Assembly (NCBI GenBank): GCA_026214975.1
Contig: JAOBSW010001246.1
Location: 1-64,000 of the forward strand
Reading direction: 5' to 3'
Source of the DNA: Gentiana macrophylla
Taxonomy: Eukaryota; Streptophyta; Magnoliopsida; Gentianales; Gentianaceae
Length of the DNA stretch: 64,000 nucleotides
Shown: positions 19,995-30,944 of the stretch, in pieces
How the letters are laid out: each line of letters begins with the position of its first letter
Position numbering within the stretch: the stretch's first letter is position 1
Translations under genes and position numbers: made by a program
Notes under the pieces: generated by a model
The model's database searches: none
Told to the model about the DNA's origin: nothing
Seen by the model: the letters and a program-made list of their open reading frames with translations, nothing else

Positions 19995-22422
19995 TCAACC
20001 TTTTCTTTGATAAAGTAATGCATCAATGTCTATATGTTTGGATCTGTCATGATGAATGGGATTCTCAGACATGTTGATAGCAGACACATTATCACAAGAT
20101 GGAAGAATAGGATGCTCTTTCTTGATGTGTAGGTCAACCAGGATCTTTTTGAGCCACAGGCCTTCACAAATACCTAGGGCCAAGGCCCTTAATTCAGCCT
20201 CTGCACTGCTTCTAGAAACCACCGGTTGTTTCTTACTCTTCCAAGTTGTGAGATTTCCCCAAAAATAGGAGCAATAGCCAGTAGTAGATCTTCGATCAAT
20301 CACAGAACCTGCCCAATCAGCATCAATGAAGACTTGGATCTTTCTATCTTTAGATTTCTTGAAGATAAGACCTTGACCAGCAGTCCATTTTAGATACCTC
20401 AGCATCCTATAGCCAATATCAAGATGTTCTTGACAAGGATGATGCATAAAGCCAGGTGACGGACTCTTGCATAGCAAATGTGCAGTCTGCAGTATGAACC
20501 AAGTAAATCAATTTTCCCATCAGTCTTTGGTATCTGCCTACATCCACAAGGGCAGATTTACTCTCATTTTCCAACTTCACCCCAGGGTCAATAGGAGTGG
20601 AGGCAGGTTTGCAATCAAGCATCCCTGTTTCAGTAAGTAGATCTAAGATGTACTTTCTTTGGGATATGAAAATCCCCTCCTTAGATCTAGCCACTTCCAT
20701 TCCAAGGAAGTATTTCATCTGTCCAAGGTTTTTAACCTCAAACTCCTTTGCAAGACAATACTTTAGGGATTCAATCTCAGGGGCATCATCCTCAGTTATG
20801 ATAATGTCATCCACATATACAATGAGGATGACTCTTTTCCCAGTAGGAGACACCTTGGTGAACATAGTGTGGTCAGCTTGACCTTGTATGAACCCAAGGT
20901 TCTTAACAACTTTGGTAAAACGACCAAACCAAGCTCTGGGGAATTGTTTGATCCATAAAAGAGCTTTATGTAATTACACACCTTATTTTACGCTCTGGAT
21001 AGTCAATTCCAGGAGGTAATTTTAAGTATACTTCCTCCTTTAGGTCACCATTTAGGAAGGCATCTTTCACATCTAGTTGGTGTAAGGGTCAATCTAGATT
21101 CACGACAATAGATAGGAGCACCACAATGGTGTTTAATTTTGCCAACTTTGGTGCAAAAGTCTCACAGTAGTCTATGCCGTGAGTGCGAGTGTAACCCCAG
21201 CAACCAATCTAGCCTTATGCTATTAATGGTACCATCGAGTTGTATTTCAAAGTGAAAATCCATTTGCACCCTCTTTGTTTTCTTTCCACTGGGGAGAGAG
21301 GTCGGTGTCAAGTGTGATTATTCTTTAAAGCTTGTAGCTCCTCGTTAATGACTGTTTCCACTCGGGAATCCTTAAGGCTTCATGGATAGAGTGAGGAATA
21401 TTGTTTTTATCCAAGCTTTGTATAAAAACTTGATAAAGTAGAGATATTGTCTATTGCTTTAGGAGATTATATAAAGGATATTGGGTGCAAGCCCTTGTTC
21501 CTTTTCTCAAAGCAATAGATGTATGTCATCGTAGTTATGATGCTAAAAGATCTTTCTGGTGATTCTGTGGTAGTAATATCCTCAGATTGACCTTGAGATG
21601 TGTCATAAGGTTCGGAGGGATCAACATCCTCAGAATGAGGTTGATGTTCTTGATTTTCAAGATCATTTCTGTTTCTTCTAGTATAGACTAGTTGAACAGG
21701 AGTTCTTGGGTATAAAGGTTACGGACTCGGATTTGATGAGTTTTGAGTATTATCGAGGGTAGTGACATCCCGCTTGATTTATACATCCTCTGTCCAAAGA
21801 GTGCAAGGTACTAGGACTCGTATCCCGTCTTGAGAGGAGGAAATAAAATCCCGTTGGATTCTTCTTGATCAAAGAAGGGTTTTCTTCAAAGAATGTAACA
21901 TCAATGGTGTTAAAGAACTTTACGGTTTGAGGCGTAACATTTGTACCTCTTTTTATCAGGAGAATAGCCAATAAAGACACACTTGAATGCCTTAGGTTCA
22001 AGTTTGGTCTGTGGTGATTGTGGACATACACAGTACATTTAAAAACCTTAGAAGGTAGAGTTTGTATCAAGTGTCTAGATCTTATGCTTTTGAGACGAGA
22101 ACATCCTGAGGGTTTTAAATTTCAACACCCTAGATGGCATTCTATTTATGAGATAAGTGGCGATCAAGTGCCTCTCCCGAAAGTGCTTGGGCACCTTCAT
22201 GGCAAACATGAGGGCACTAGCGATATCCCCAGGAGGTGCTATTCTTTCTCTCTGCAACCTCGTTTTGTTGGGAGTGTCAACCACGAGGAAGTCAGGTGGA
22301 TGATACCACCTGTTCGCTTGAAGAAAGTTCGATTGTTTTTCAAGATACTCGGATCCATTATCGACTTGAGTATTTTGATATCGAGTATCAAATTGATTTT
22401 TAATCATGAGGAAAAATTTCAT
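19995..22422 (-). pseudogene. Copia integrase, RT and RNase H remnants
   Basis: Minus-strand pieces: integrase C-terminal part (22,422-22,075, NRMPSRVLKFKT, typical of the after-core region), an intermediate part around 21,900 with FIGYSPDKKRY-like similarity by DNA only, RT (about 21,300-20,480, including LIVYVDDIIIT at about 20,806-20,817, then FEVKNLGQMKYFLGMEVA and ISQRKYILDLLTETG) and RNase H (20,410-19,995, VFIDADWAGSVIDRRSTTG, SAEAELRALALGICEGLW, SKHIDIDALLY). Between about 21,180 and 23,640 the frame is broken every few codons. The 3' half is much better preserved than the middle. Confidence 0.85.
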
Positions 22423-23676
22423 AAAGATAGCTCTGCTTGACCTTTTCCTTCATCAAGAACACCCAATGAGTGCGGTGTGATCATCGATGAAAGAAATGAA
22501 CCATCTTGTACGGTGATATTCTTGGCTTTGAAGGTCCCCAAATATCACTATATGTATAAGATGGAAGGCTTGGAAGGAGCATAAGACTTAGTATGAAACA
22601 GTCCTACTTTGTTTTGCCATACAATGAGACTTCTGCTTGAAAATGCGAGACATTCTTATTGATAAACAAATGAGGCACGAGCCTTTTTAGATACAAGAAA
22701 TTGGGGTGACCCGATCATAGTGCCGTAAAACAATAGGGTCACTATTATTACAACTAATGAGAACCGGTGACAAAAGCGACGTACATTTCATTGAGAGAGC
22801 AGTGTTAGCGAGCGACAAGTAGAGGAAGTGGCTCTAGCATTGCCAATCATCTTCCCAAAGTTGGTCTCACTGTAGGACACATTTATTCTCATGAAACATC
22901 ACAGACAATTTTTGTCTCTTAACGATTTATTAAGCGATAAGAGATTACAAGGCAATTTGGGACATAAAGCACTGATCAAGGATCAGATCCTTGAGAAAAT
23001 GATGGATCTATCCGCTTGAACTTTGAAGTGGATCCATCGGCAATTTTCACAAATCTTTCTGTTTACGAGCGGAAGGAGTGAAACAACCCCTTATTCGATC
23101 ATATGTTGAGAGGCACGAGAATCAACAATCCATAGTTGTTGACCATGGTCGAATATAATGTAGGAATGAGTGATTACGAGTGTACCCACGAAGCGGTGTA
23201 AGTGTTTGAAGGTGTGCGAGCTAGGAGCAGAAAGAAGGAGCCTTTTAGGACCTCAATACATGTTCATGAGAAAGCGAGGAGATTCCTTAGAGTACCCTCG
23301 CTCGTGTGAGCGGATAGGGACCTTAGGACTCGCTTTCATGTCCCGATTCTAGGTTTCGGTCGGCCGAGGCTTTCCATAAAGCTTCCAGCCAAGACTCTTA
23401 GGATGCCCAACTTTCTTGCGGTGATCACGAAGGCCTTTCCTTCTTGCCACTTTTGAGGGGAGCTCGCTTTTGAAACAAGAAGCGGAGGCGGGAGCATCAG
23501 TTGAGTAGAAGGCGTGAAGTTGAGTTCCCGGCATTAGTTTTCTTACTTTCCTCGTGTTTGACCTCTCGAGAAAGCGAGGCTTGAGGCTAGGAAGAGGAGA
23601 TTTGCCAAGAATCCTACCTCACACATAAATGCAGACTAGGGTGCAATCCCGTTAGGAAGGAAAAGACCACATCATT

Positions 23677-24169
23677 CTAAATTATTTCCCGTGTGAATTT
23701 TTGCATCGTTAGGGCACTTCCATTTGTGATCACTTTGAAAAGATCAAGTTGTTGCAGATTTTGTTCAAGCTGGTTGTAATCTTGAGTGACTTCTTGATCA
23801 CCTGCCTCGAGATCCTTCAATTGAGATTTTAGATCATAGATGGGCGATGTGTTGTCTTTCTTGGAGTGAAGTTCATGAGCAATGACCCAGATTTCATTTG
23901 CGGTGTTGTAGAACATGAAGTTCTCACTTTGCTCCGCAGTCGTGGACCCATGAGCCATGACATAATCACATTGTTTTCGACCTTCCATTGCCTCGGTTGA
24001 GGATCATTTTAATGAGCTCGGCAATTTCTCGATTAAGTATCCTTCCCTGCTCATTCCGGCCAATGAACATGGCGGGGATCTGAACTCTGAGATGGTAGTT
24101 GTTTCCATCGAATTTGTGGTTTGTGAGGAGAGTCTGAGTTATCATTGCTACCTCCACGATTGAGTGCAA
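23677..24169 (-). pseudogene. Copia gag remnant
   Basis: Minus-strand frames 24,169-23,966 (TQTLLTNHKFDGNNYHLRV) and 23,988-23,677 (NTANEIWVIAHELHSKKDN, YDLKSQLKDLEAGDQEVTQ, YNQLEQNLQQLDLF) show the Copia gag pattern LDGxNYxxW ... TAxEIWxxL ... YYxxLxxLWxxLD. They are offset by one frame shift near 23,980. The Trp after NNYH is replaced by Leu-Arg. A CCHC knuckle is not readable in the decayed sequence that follows. The region begins about 130 bases inside the primer site, as expected for gag. Confidence 0.8.
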
Positions 24170-24289
24170 CTCAGTTGAACTTGAAGTTTGGAGTTATATC
24201 GGAGGATTGATAGTAGATGCCATTTTTGTGATTTTGAAGAAATCTCGGAAAATGGGATTGAGAAAGAGAAGAAGATCTTTAGGTACAAG

Positions 24290-24301
24290 TCTACGATACC
24301 A
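24290..24301 (-). promoter_or_regulatory. Primer binding site (initiator-Met tRNA)
   Basis: The minus strand reads TGGTATCGTAGA immediately after the LTR end CTACA. The first seven bases match the usual TGGTATC of Copia primer sites. The later bases diverge from TGGTATCAGAGC. Confidence 0.8.
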
Positions 24302-24549
24302 TGTAGAAAAGATAGGAGGAAACTTATATTTTATTGATAGAACCTTATGGAGAACATAAGGCGGGTTACAATATATATAGGAAAACCTCCAACGACTAGA
24401 AAACAACATTCCAGCGGCTATGAACAGCTTTTTTTTAGGCAAAAAACAGAAGAAGATAAAGCAGGGAAAAATATCCTAATTACATCATTAGGACACTAAG
24501 GAAAAGAGATAAAAGATATTAAACTTTAGTATTAACCTATATTTTAACA
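24302..24549 (-). repeat. Copia 5' LTR
   Basis: This is a 248-bp partner of 19,607-19,852, TGTTAAAATATAGG to CTTTTCTACA on the minus strand. TATTC follows at 24,550. A TATA-like tatatatagg (plus-strand reading) lies in its middle, as in the partner LTR. Confidence 0.9.
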
Positions 24550-24585
24550 TATTCAAATCAAAGTGTTGACAAGAAGATGCCTTAC

Positions 24586-24815
24586 TTTTATAGCAGATTC
24601 TGGATTGCAACATCCTGTGTCAACAATCAGATGAAGAGGATTTGTGACTTCTCTAGTGTAGAAGTCATGAATCAAAGCACTGCCCCCTGTGACGCATGCA
24701 AAAACAAAACAAAAAATAATATTGCAGAGAATTACCAGCCAACTATAACTTCCTTTGGATTCACCTTCTGGTGTGAGCCCAGCATATTGTGATGATAATC
24801 AATATCCAGAGAAAC
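24586..24815 (-). pseudogene. eIF3f (translation initiation factor 3 subunit F) exon pair
   Basis: Exon A (24,815-24,736), after acceptor ATCCTAG, reads VSLDIDYHHNMLGSHQKVN and PKEVIVGW. Exon B (about 24,686-24,586) reads VTGGSALIHDFYTREVTNP and LHLIVDTGCCNPESAIK, ending at a good donor GTAAGG. Both are diagnostic of the MPN domain of eIF3f, part of the eIF3 complex that loads mRNA onto the 40S ribosome. Only about 50 bases separate the exons, too short for a normal plant intron, and the roughly five residues expected between VIVGW and VTGG are not encoded. Earlier residues (RVIGTLLG region) and the C-terminal half are not found. It is a gene fragment and not a working gene. Confidence 0.85.
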
Positions 24816-25251
24816 CTAGGATAGCATTCGAAAAAATAATTCAATGAACTCTATCCAGACAATGCTCAACGTCCAGAACAACGTAAACCAATAAAATCAA
24901 TAATAAAGCCACATCTTTTATCACAAGTTATGATGTGATTCAACCCTGACCGTATGCACATAGGATTTATTCAAAGGAGAAATCATGAAGATTCAAACAA
25001 TTGCAGACTGATTCATCCAGGAAATAAGTGAGAGTAGACCCAGTTCAGATTTGAACAATCAAAAACAATAATCACAGAACTGAAAACAATAATCCAAAAA
25101 GCTTATGAAATCCTTTTTCCGGCTCTTTCGATTCATTTTTTTAATCCAGCATTGAAATCTCTAGCGTTTTTATCATTTTGCATATTAGTGATCCATAAAA
25201 AAGCTCATATCACCATTTACCCAATCCAAATTTATAGTTTCATCTTATAAA

Positions 25252-25774
25252 TTAAACAAAAACAAATTGCTCAAGATAGAGAACATGAAGGATTATACAG
25301 TGGATATGAACCGGAAAAAGGAGGTGAGAGGCTGACCTTTCAACAAAGGAGGAGGAGCCAAGAAACATTAGCAGGAGCACCACCAGGAGCTTAATGAACG
25401 TCTTAGACTCGGCCAGCAAAACTCCGGCAACGTCCAGGACGAAATCGATCAACATTTCACCAAAACAGAATATCTCTGCAACTGCATTCGTAATGATTTC
25501 GGCGATCAATCTGTAGATCCTCTTTAACTCTCTGAATAAATTTCTTTCAAAACAATCTAATATCGAAAACAAAAAGAATAGATGAATGCTCAGGAGAGGT
25601 TGAACGAGTCTTCTCAGTCTCTCTTGAACAGAGTCCCGAGCGAGGGTAGATGCATCTCTATCTTCAATCGATGCATCCTCCATCAAATCTTCGATACTGT
25701 GCTTGTGCTTCCTAAAAAAACGACGTTAACGGGTCGGAATCGTCACTTACTGAACTGAGACGAGTAGATTCCAT
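25252..25774 (-). pseudogene. First-exon-like ORF of unidentified gene
   Basis: An upstream ATG at 25,774 opens MESTRLSSVSDDSDPLTSF. A run of T/A near 25,715 causes a one-base shift, after which the frame continues HKHSIEDLMEDASIEDR, LARDSVQERLRRLVQPLLS. The ATG at 25,686 lies in this second frame. From about 25,590 on the sequence is hydrophobic (ILDCFERNLF, ... FIKLLVVLLLMFLG), either a membrane segment or intron read-through. GTCAGC near 25,335 is a possible donor. Upstream (25,780-25,880) resembles a 5' UTR. I do not recognise the N-terminus. It lies on the same strand as, and ahead of, the eIF3f exons, so it may be the leader of the chimera. Confidence 0.4.
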
Positions 25775-26104
25775 TGCCACATAACGAATTTACAAAAAAA
25801 CGGATGAAAAATCGGAGCGTTGTGGCAGATGAACACAGAACCCGGAGAATTGAAGAGAGCGACAATCTAGGGTTTAATCCTGCTCAAAATTTGCGAGAGA
25901 TATTTATTTATTTATTTTTTGCGAAGAGTTTGACAGTGTTTTAACCGAAGTTTTGCGAGAGCTGACTTGGGAAAAAAAGGAAATTATTACCCGTAAAATT
26001 ATTTTTTATATACTAGAGAATAGTGGGTAAATAATCTTTTGTGGCATTCAATGTTAAAAGTGCAGCAAAAAACATAGCTATCAGTTTTGTATTGTGCGGC
26101 TAAA

Positions 26105-26137
26105 ACACCGACACAATAACCTAATTTTCTTGTAGTG
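26105..26137 (-). mobile_element. CACTA transposon terminus
   Basis: Read from 26,137 on the minus strand the sequence begins CACTACAAGAAAATTAGG, the classic end of plant CACTA (En/Spm) elements. TTG (26,138-26,140) would be the 3-bp target site. I found no partner CACTACAAG on the plus strand to the left within the window. The element may be truncated, or its other end may be degraded or out of view. The orientation means the element lies to the left and would contain the exon mosaic. Confidence 0.65.
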
Positions 26138-26339
26138 TTGATTTGATGAGTATTACTATAGTAATAGGTGTATGCACCTAAACTGGATGATCCGAGATGC
26201 AAGATATTTGAGAGGTGCTCAAGTGATACATTTGAGAAAAAAGGACAATGTACCAATGACATCTGTTATCTAAAATTTGCTCATGTGATACATTATAGCC
26301 AATCTGTTATCTAAAATTTGAATCCATTTGCTGAACTAG

Positions 26340-27230
26340 ACTAAGCAAAGATTCGATTGATCTTCTTGATGCGATGGCCGAAATCTTGATTCTTTCCTTT
26401 GTCAGTTCTGCTTAGTTTTAACGTGTTCAGTTCATCATTCAATCTTTTGACCTCACAGAATTAGAGATTCTTTTCGGCTTTGGTGATTCATAACCGGCTT
26501 GTATGGTGACAAGTTGACACATCAAATCGTCAAGAGTTTCTTCTAATTACGAGTTTCTTGGATTGGAATCGGTGTTGAAGAACATGCATTTTCATGAAAA
26601 TAAAAGTGAGCTATATTTAGAATTTGATTCACATACCTCATTAGGATCTTCCATGTGTGCCATTAAAATTTGTGTCATCGATAGCCTTTCGATTACCAAA
26701 CTTCATAGTCGACTCATCTCAAAGCAAGGAGTGCTCTTACGCCAATTCTTCTTTCTTTGAGTCTTCTTAGTGATTCTGGACATTCGACTTTGTAATGTCG
26801 AGGCTTCTTCTGATTGAAACAAAGATACTCATCATCTTTTCTTTTCTCAGGAGTCTTTTGATGAACTTATGGGTTCTGAGGATGACCATTATTCATCTTT
26901 TTATTCTACTCATCATAAGAGCCATTTGTTCCTCCATTTCATCCAAGCTGTTGAAGATTGTTTGCGGATGTTTCTTGAGAGTCATTTGATGTTCTTTGCA
27001 AGTCTTTGTGGTTTTAGTTCTTCCAGAGCTTTGATTATTGCGGTTGTGCTTGTAAAATCTTCACTTTGAATTCATAAGCTTTCAAATCGAGAAGATTTTG
27101 AAGGAGTCTCTATGTCAAGTCTTACAGATTCTTCCATGTGATGACCTTCATCTTCCAGCACATTGGTAATGCCTTCAAGATTCTTGTATTGATTAATTTC
27201 TTTGGTAATACCTAGGCCACCAATAATAAC
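26340..27230 (-). pseudogene. Degenerate Copia gag (UBN2-type)
   Basis: The minus strand near 26,820-26,770 reads DEYLCFNQKKPRHYKVECP, a damaged CCHC zinc knuckle. The first Cys, the His and the last Cys remain, while the second Cys is missing. Upstream on the same strand, about 27,100-27,040 reads NLLDLKAYEFKVKILQ, matching the LxDLxAYE segment of plant Copia gag-type UBN2 proteins. About half the expected gag is present and stops are frequent. No pol follows, because the CACTA end at 26,137 comes first. Confidence 0.6.
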
Positions 27231-27529
27231 AACTTATTTGAAATCAACAAAAATATTTACAAAATTATTTGAATGGACACCATGATTTGAAAGACAATAA
27301 TGCCTCTCAAATTATCATTTTTTATATTAAAGTTAAAAAGGACAAAATTATGAAATTATTAAGCATTTAATCTAGTGGAATTCCTTATATGGCATTATGG
27401 TATTCACATCTGATACTTTATCTATTATCCTAAAATAATATAAAATAATACATATTTATATTTTACATTATCTCAATTAAAAAAAACATCTCTATTTCTC
27501 TATCTTCATTTTTTTAAGGAAAAAAATGA

Positions 27530-29030
27530 TTTATTAAATCAAAATATCAGCCGAAACGGCTAGAGGAACATGTACGGGTGGAGAGGCTCCCCAGCACTTA
27601 CAACCATATAATAATAAGCCTTCCTTGGCTAATAAGTGGGCAGGGGTATTCCCTCCCTCTTTACCTGAAGAAAGAGACTTGTGAAAAACAAGAAGAAAGG
27701 TAAAGGCAATCTTGAATGATATTTCCAATAGCAAATCTGTCTTCAATATCGTTTATGGATGAGAAGGTTTCCCTCGAAAATGATGTCAAGGAAACCCCGA
27801 TTAATAGCCATGGTCATAGGATGGTAATTGGACAAAGCTCCCCAGCGTTGAATCATGCACCTCCTAAGCGATATGAAAATGAGTGTAATATAGTGCCCGG
27901 TATTTCGAACCAGCCCTCCGATTGCAAGGTAACCGTCCTTAAGAGCAGCATCCACATTGAACTTAAGCAAATGCATAGAAGGAGCAACCCAAATAGATGA
28001 TACCACTCCTTGGCTTGTGTCGGCCTGGGATGCAAGTTGTTGTATAAATCCATTGTCTCAGAGTTCACTTGGGCTAGAATCATGCGAGTATAAATAGCTT
28101 TTGAATCATAAATCCAAGAGCACCTTGCTTTCCACATGTGCCAAAGGAAGTTTATCACCTTTGCAACCATATTTTCATCCTCAATTTTAAAAGTAAGGCA
28201 AAGAAATCAACATGGAGCTAAACCGAAGATTAAGCCACTTTTTCCGGTATCAAATTCTTTCCAGTGCCCTTGGAATATGGCACTCAAGAAGCGATGATAA
28301 ACACTTTCAACAAGTTCAAGCGAGATAGAACAAGTGCCATTACCAATAGGCGCTTAAAAGGTTTGCGGCAGTAGGTAGAGCATTATGTATGACTTTCCAA
28401 ACAAAGTGTTTCACAGTTGGCCTTACCAGTGTTTTCCAAATCGCATTCCATGTAGTGCCCAGCCCTATTAAGCTAGAAGCATTGACCGAGCATGCTTGTT
28501 CAGCTTTAGTGCGTACAGCTATATGATAGCCTGACTTGACAGTATAGCCCATTGCTATTGAAATGCCAAATCAATTTATCATTGTAGGGGCGAGCTGGCA
28601 GAGGTAGCTCTCGGATTTTTCGCGCCTTTAGCGGGTGGAAAGTAGCATCAATGATATCTTCTTTCCAGCTTCGAGTGTCTGCATGAATAAGAGTAGAGAC
28701 ACGTGTATTTGCGAGGCAAATCCGGGCCCACATAGGTGCGCTGTAAATCGGGTTCCATTGGGAGCCATGGGTCACCATGGATGTTAATATCGTCGCTTTG
28801 TGCCTACAACCCAACGAAGGCCTTTTCTTAGCAAATCACGTCCCGTAGGTATCTGCGCCGGATGAAAGGCGGTTTGAGCCCCACACCTTGCATTAAGGAA
28901 ATAGGAGTTGTGGTGATATTTTGCGAAAGAATCTTAGCGGCTAGGGATGCGGGTTAATCATGAGCCGCCAGGCAGGCTTGCTTAGCAAGAAGAGCAAGAT
29001 TAAAGCACTCGAGGTCCGAAAGCCTAAACC
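27530..29030 (-). pseudogene. LINE C-terminal part (post-RT, zf-RVT and RNase H)
   Basis: Minus-strand order: GGLGFR...ECFNLALLAKQAWRL at about 29,030-28,960, typical of the end of plant L1 RT. Next comes a linker (28,814-28,560) ending DKLIWHFNSNGLY, then the zf-RVT domain (28,552-28,340, YTVKSGYHIAV ... WNAIWKTLVRPTVKHFVWKV, HNALPTAANL). Last is an RNase H-like domain (about 27,990-27,740, LKFNVDAALKDGYLAIGGLV). Several shifts and stops are present. The catalytic RT core is missing at the right edge, where Athila-like sequence starts. No poly-A tail is obvious beyond 27,530, although A-rich sequence is there. Confidence 0.8.
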
Positions 29031-29070
29031 TCCTTTTTTTGTTTTGCAACATATCTCTGATGTGAGCAAA

Positions 29071-30728
29071 CTAGATGATGTATTTTATGATGTTTTACCC
29101 CAGATTCTCATGCATTTATTGATGTTTTCATATCAATTTAAGTCATTATTTGCTCAGTTTCATTCTAATATGTAGATAGTATTTATTATATAAATTACCG
29201 TGTTTTAATAGGTTTCGTACCGATTTTAGTAACCGGAGAGTCGTGTCGGGTTTACACTTGGTATTTTGGTGCTTTATTGCAGAATTACAAGTTGACCAAG
29301 ACCCGGCGATGACACGTATGAGCATAAACACTTCTTTTAAGAGTCTACAGAGAGTGTGCGGAAGCCAACAAGTACAAGCGGATCAATTGTTCTTTGTGCA
29401 TTTTCCGTAACCCATCTTCAATGGACATTTGACCCACCTTAGACGCATTTTCTGGAGATGACTTCTTCATGAGAGTTGTTGATCGAGAAATGAGCTTTAC
29501 AACGCACTTTGAATCATATCAATCGGAGGTCTACAGCTCATGTTATGATGAATTTACTGAACTGTGGAGATTCTTTAAACGCTTATTAAGGTAATTACGG
29601 ATTATTCGGTAATTACGAAATAGCCCAGTGATTACCGAGATTTTTCGGTGATCACCGAGATGTCGCAGAAACAGAATTTTCAGCCTTATAAATCTTATCT
29701 TGGTCGATTTTTAGATAGTTTTGGAGCGCCCACTTCATCTACTACCTCAAAACCCTAGATCTCTTGAAGACAACATCTTCAATGGCTCTTGTAGCCCAAT
29801 TCCACCATAGCTTAACATCTAATTTGGCTTGTAAACATTAGAATTCTTGCTTGATTTGGAATGTTTTGTGGAGCAAGTTCTCATCTTTTGGTGTAAACTC
29901 CATTGGAGCAATTCTTGGATTGAATGCAAGTTTCTCTTCTTAAAGTTAATAGCTTTTGGTTGGGTAAACTCTTATCTTTACTTGTTATTTAGTTGTGTTC
30001 ATAGATATGAAATCCATGGGTGACACATTGGATTTCATAGCTATGATTGGCTAGTCCTCTACTAGCCAAGATATGTATTTGTGATAGTTATTAATCTCTA
30101 CTAGTTGATTGGAATGATTGTGTATGGTTGTTAGTCTCTTGTGTTGTGAATCTTTCCCCACTTGTATTGTATGGTTTGTTTGTGTTGGAGTGACACCAAT
30201 GCTTGCACACACGCACCTAGTTGATACCGAATGGAGAAATAGGTGTGAGGGAAAAGTAGGAGAAGCGGAAGGTCGACCATAGGGAGCCGACCCGTTATCC
30301 GGGAGTTTTGGCTTTGGTCATTGCATTCATGTTCTTGCTATGTTCATCCTTGAGGCTTAGAGTGCGCCTAGGTATGGGAGATTTAGGAAACAATTGCATT
30401 CACTCATATGAGGGGAAATTGCTAGCCTAAGAATGCACCGGTTCACACACTTGAATACCATTGGAAGGTTGGTAGGTAAATCATTCTCATGACACTAGTA
30501 GAGTATACTTGAACAATGCATCATCTTGGCTAGGCCTTTTACATTTATCACCCTTTTTAGTAGTAGAACCTTAGAACAATTAATTACTTGTTAAAAATTG
30601 CTACTTAGATCGAAATTCGAATGACTAATGGTGGCTCACCTACATCCCTGTGGATACAACCTTGATATATACTAGCTACAACTGATCCGGTACACTGCCG
30701 GTTAATGTTGTCACACGCTATTTTGACA
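29071..30728 (+). repeat. Athila-like 5' LTR (left edge approximate)
   Basis: The right edge is set by the primer site ten bases later. The left edge is placed near tgatgt at 29,071-29,110, just after LINE sequence, and is uncertain because no second LTR is available for comparison. The block includes acactggatttcatag-type sequence and no open frame of note. Confidence 0.55.
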
Positions 30729-30738
30729 TCAAGCTTTT

Positions 30739-30756
30739 TGGCGCCATTTCTGGGGA
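30739..30756 (+). promoter_or_regulatory. Athila-type primer binding site
   Basis: TGGCGCCATTTCTGGGGA closely resembles the TGGCGCCGTTGCCGGGGA primer site of plant Athila elements (tRNA-Asp type), with a few substitutions. It lies ten bases after the LTR end. Confidence 0.8.
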
Positions 30757-30944
30757 TATAACGGTGATACTTGTTAGTTTTAGAATTACGAGAAAAGGTC
30801 AAGTCTTTTCTTATCAGTTTCTATTTTTAGTGTATTATCTTTGAGGTGCTTACCATTTGGTAAGTCACCAAGTGCTTTTGATTGTTTTCTATTTTGTAGG
30901 TTGGAATTTGGTGAATAATCTTCCAAAAATCATCTCATCAAAAA

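Larger units (their letters stand above)
19607..24549 (-). mobile_element. Full-length Copia element with TATTC target duplications
   Basis: The LTRs are 19,607-19,852 and 24,302-24,549. TATTC is found on both sides, at 19,602-19,606 and 24,550-24,554, which fixes the borders. On the minus strand the 5' LTR (right) ends CTACA and is followed at once by TGGTATCGTAG, a primer site for initiator-Met tRNA. The 3' LTR is preceded by a polypurine tract (GAGGAGGGG). Coding regions lie in the order gag, integrase, RT, RNase H on the minus strand, all broken. It sits in the intron 3' of an eIF3f exon, in the same orientation as that exon. Confidence 0.9.

Noticed and set aside
25490..25590. FSILDCFERN in the minus-strand ORF as an eIF3f N-terminal segment
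   Set aside because: There is slight resemblance to the start of the eIF3f MPN domain, but the following residues do not match and the expected RVIGTLLG segment is absent.
14690..26137. Helitron as the carrier of the exon mosaic
   Set aside because: I saw no convincing TC start with a CTRR end and hairpin. The CACTA terminus at 26,137 is the only clear transposon end, so CACTA is preferred, although its partner end is missing.
13841..29030. The two LINE pieces as one LINE split by insertion of everything between them
   Set aside because: Both are on the minus strand, but the N-terminal part lies at lower coordinates than the C-terminal part. That is the wrong order for a simple split.
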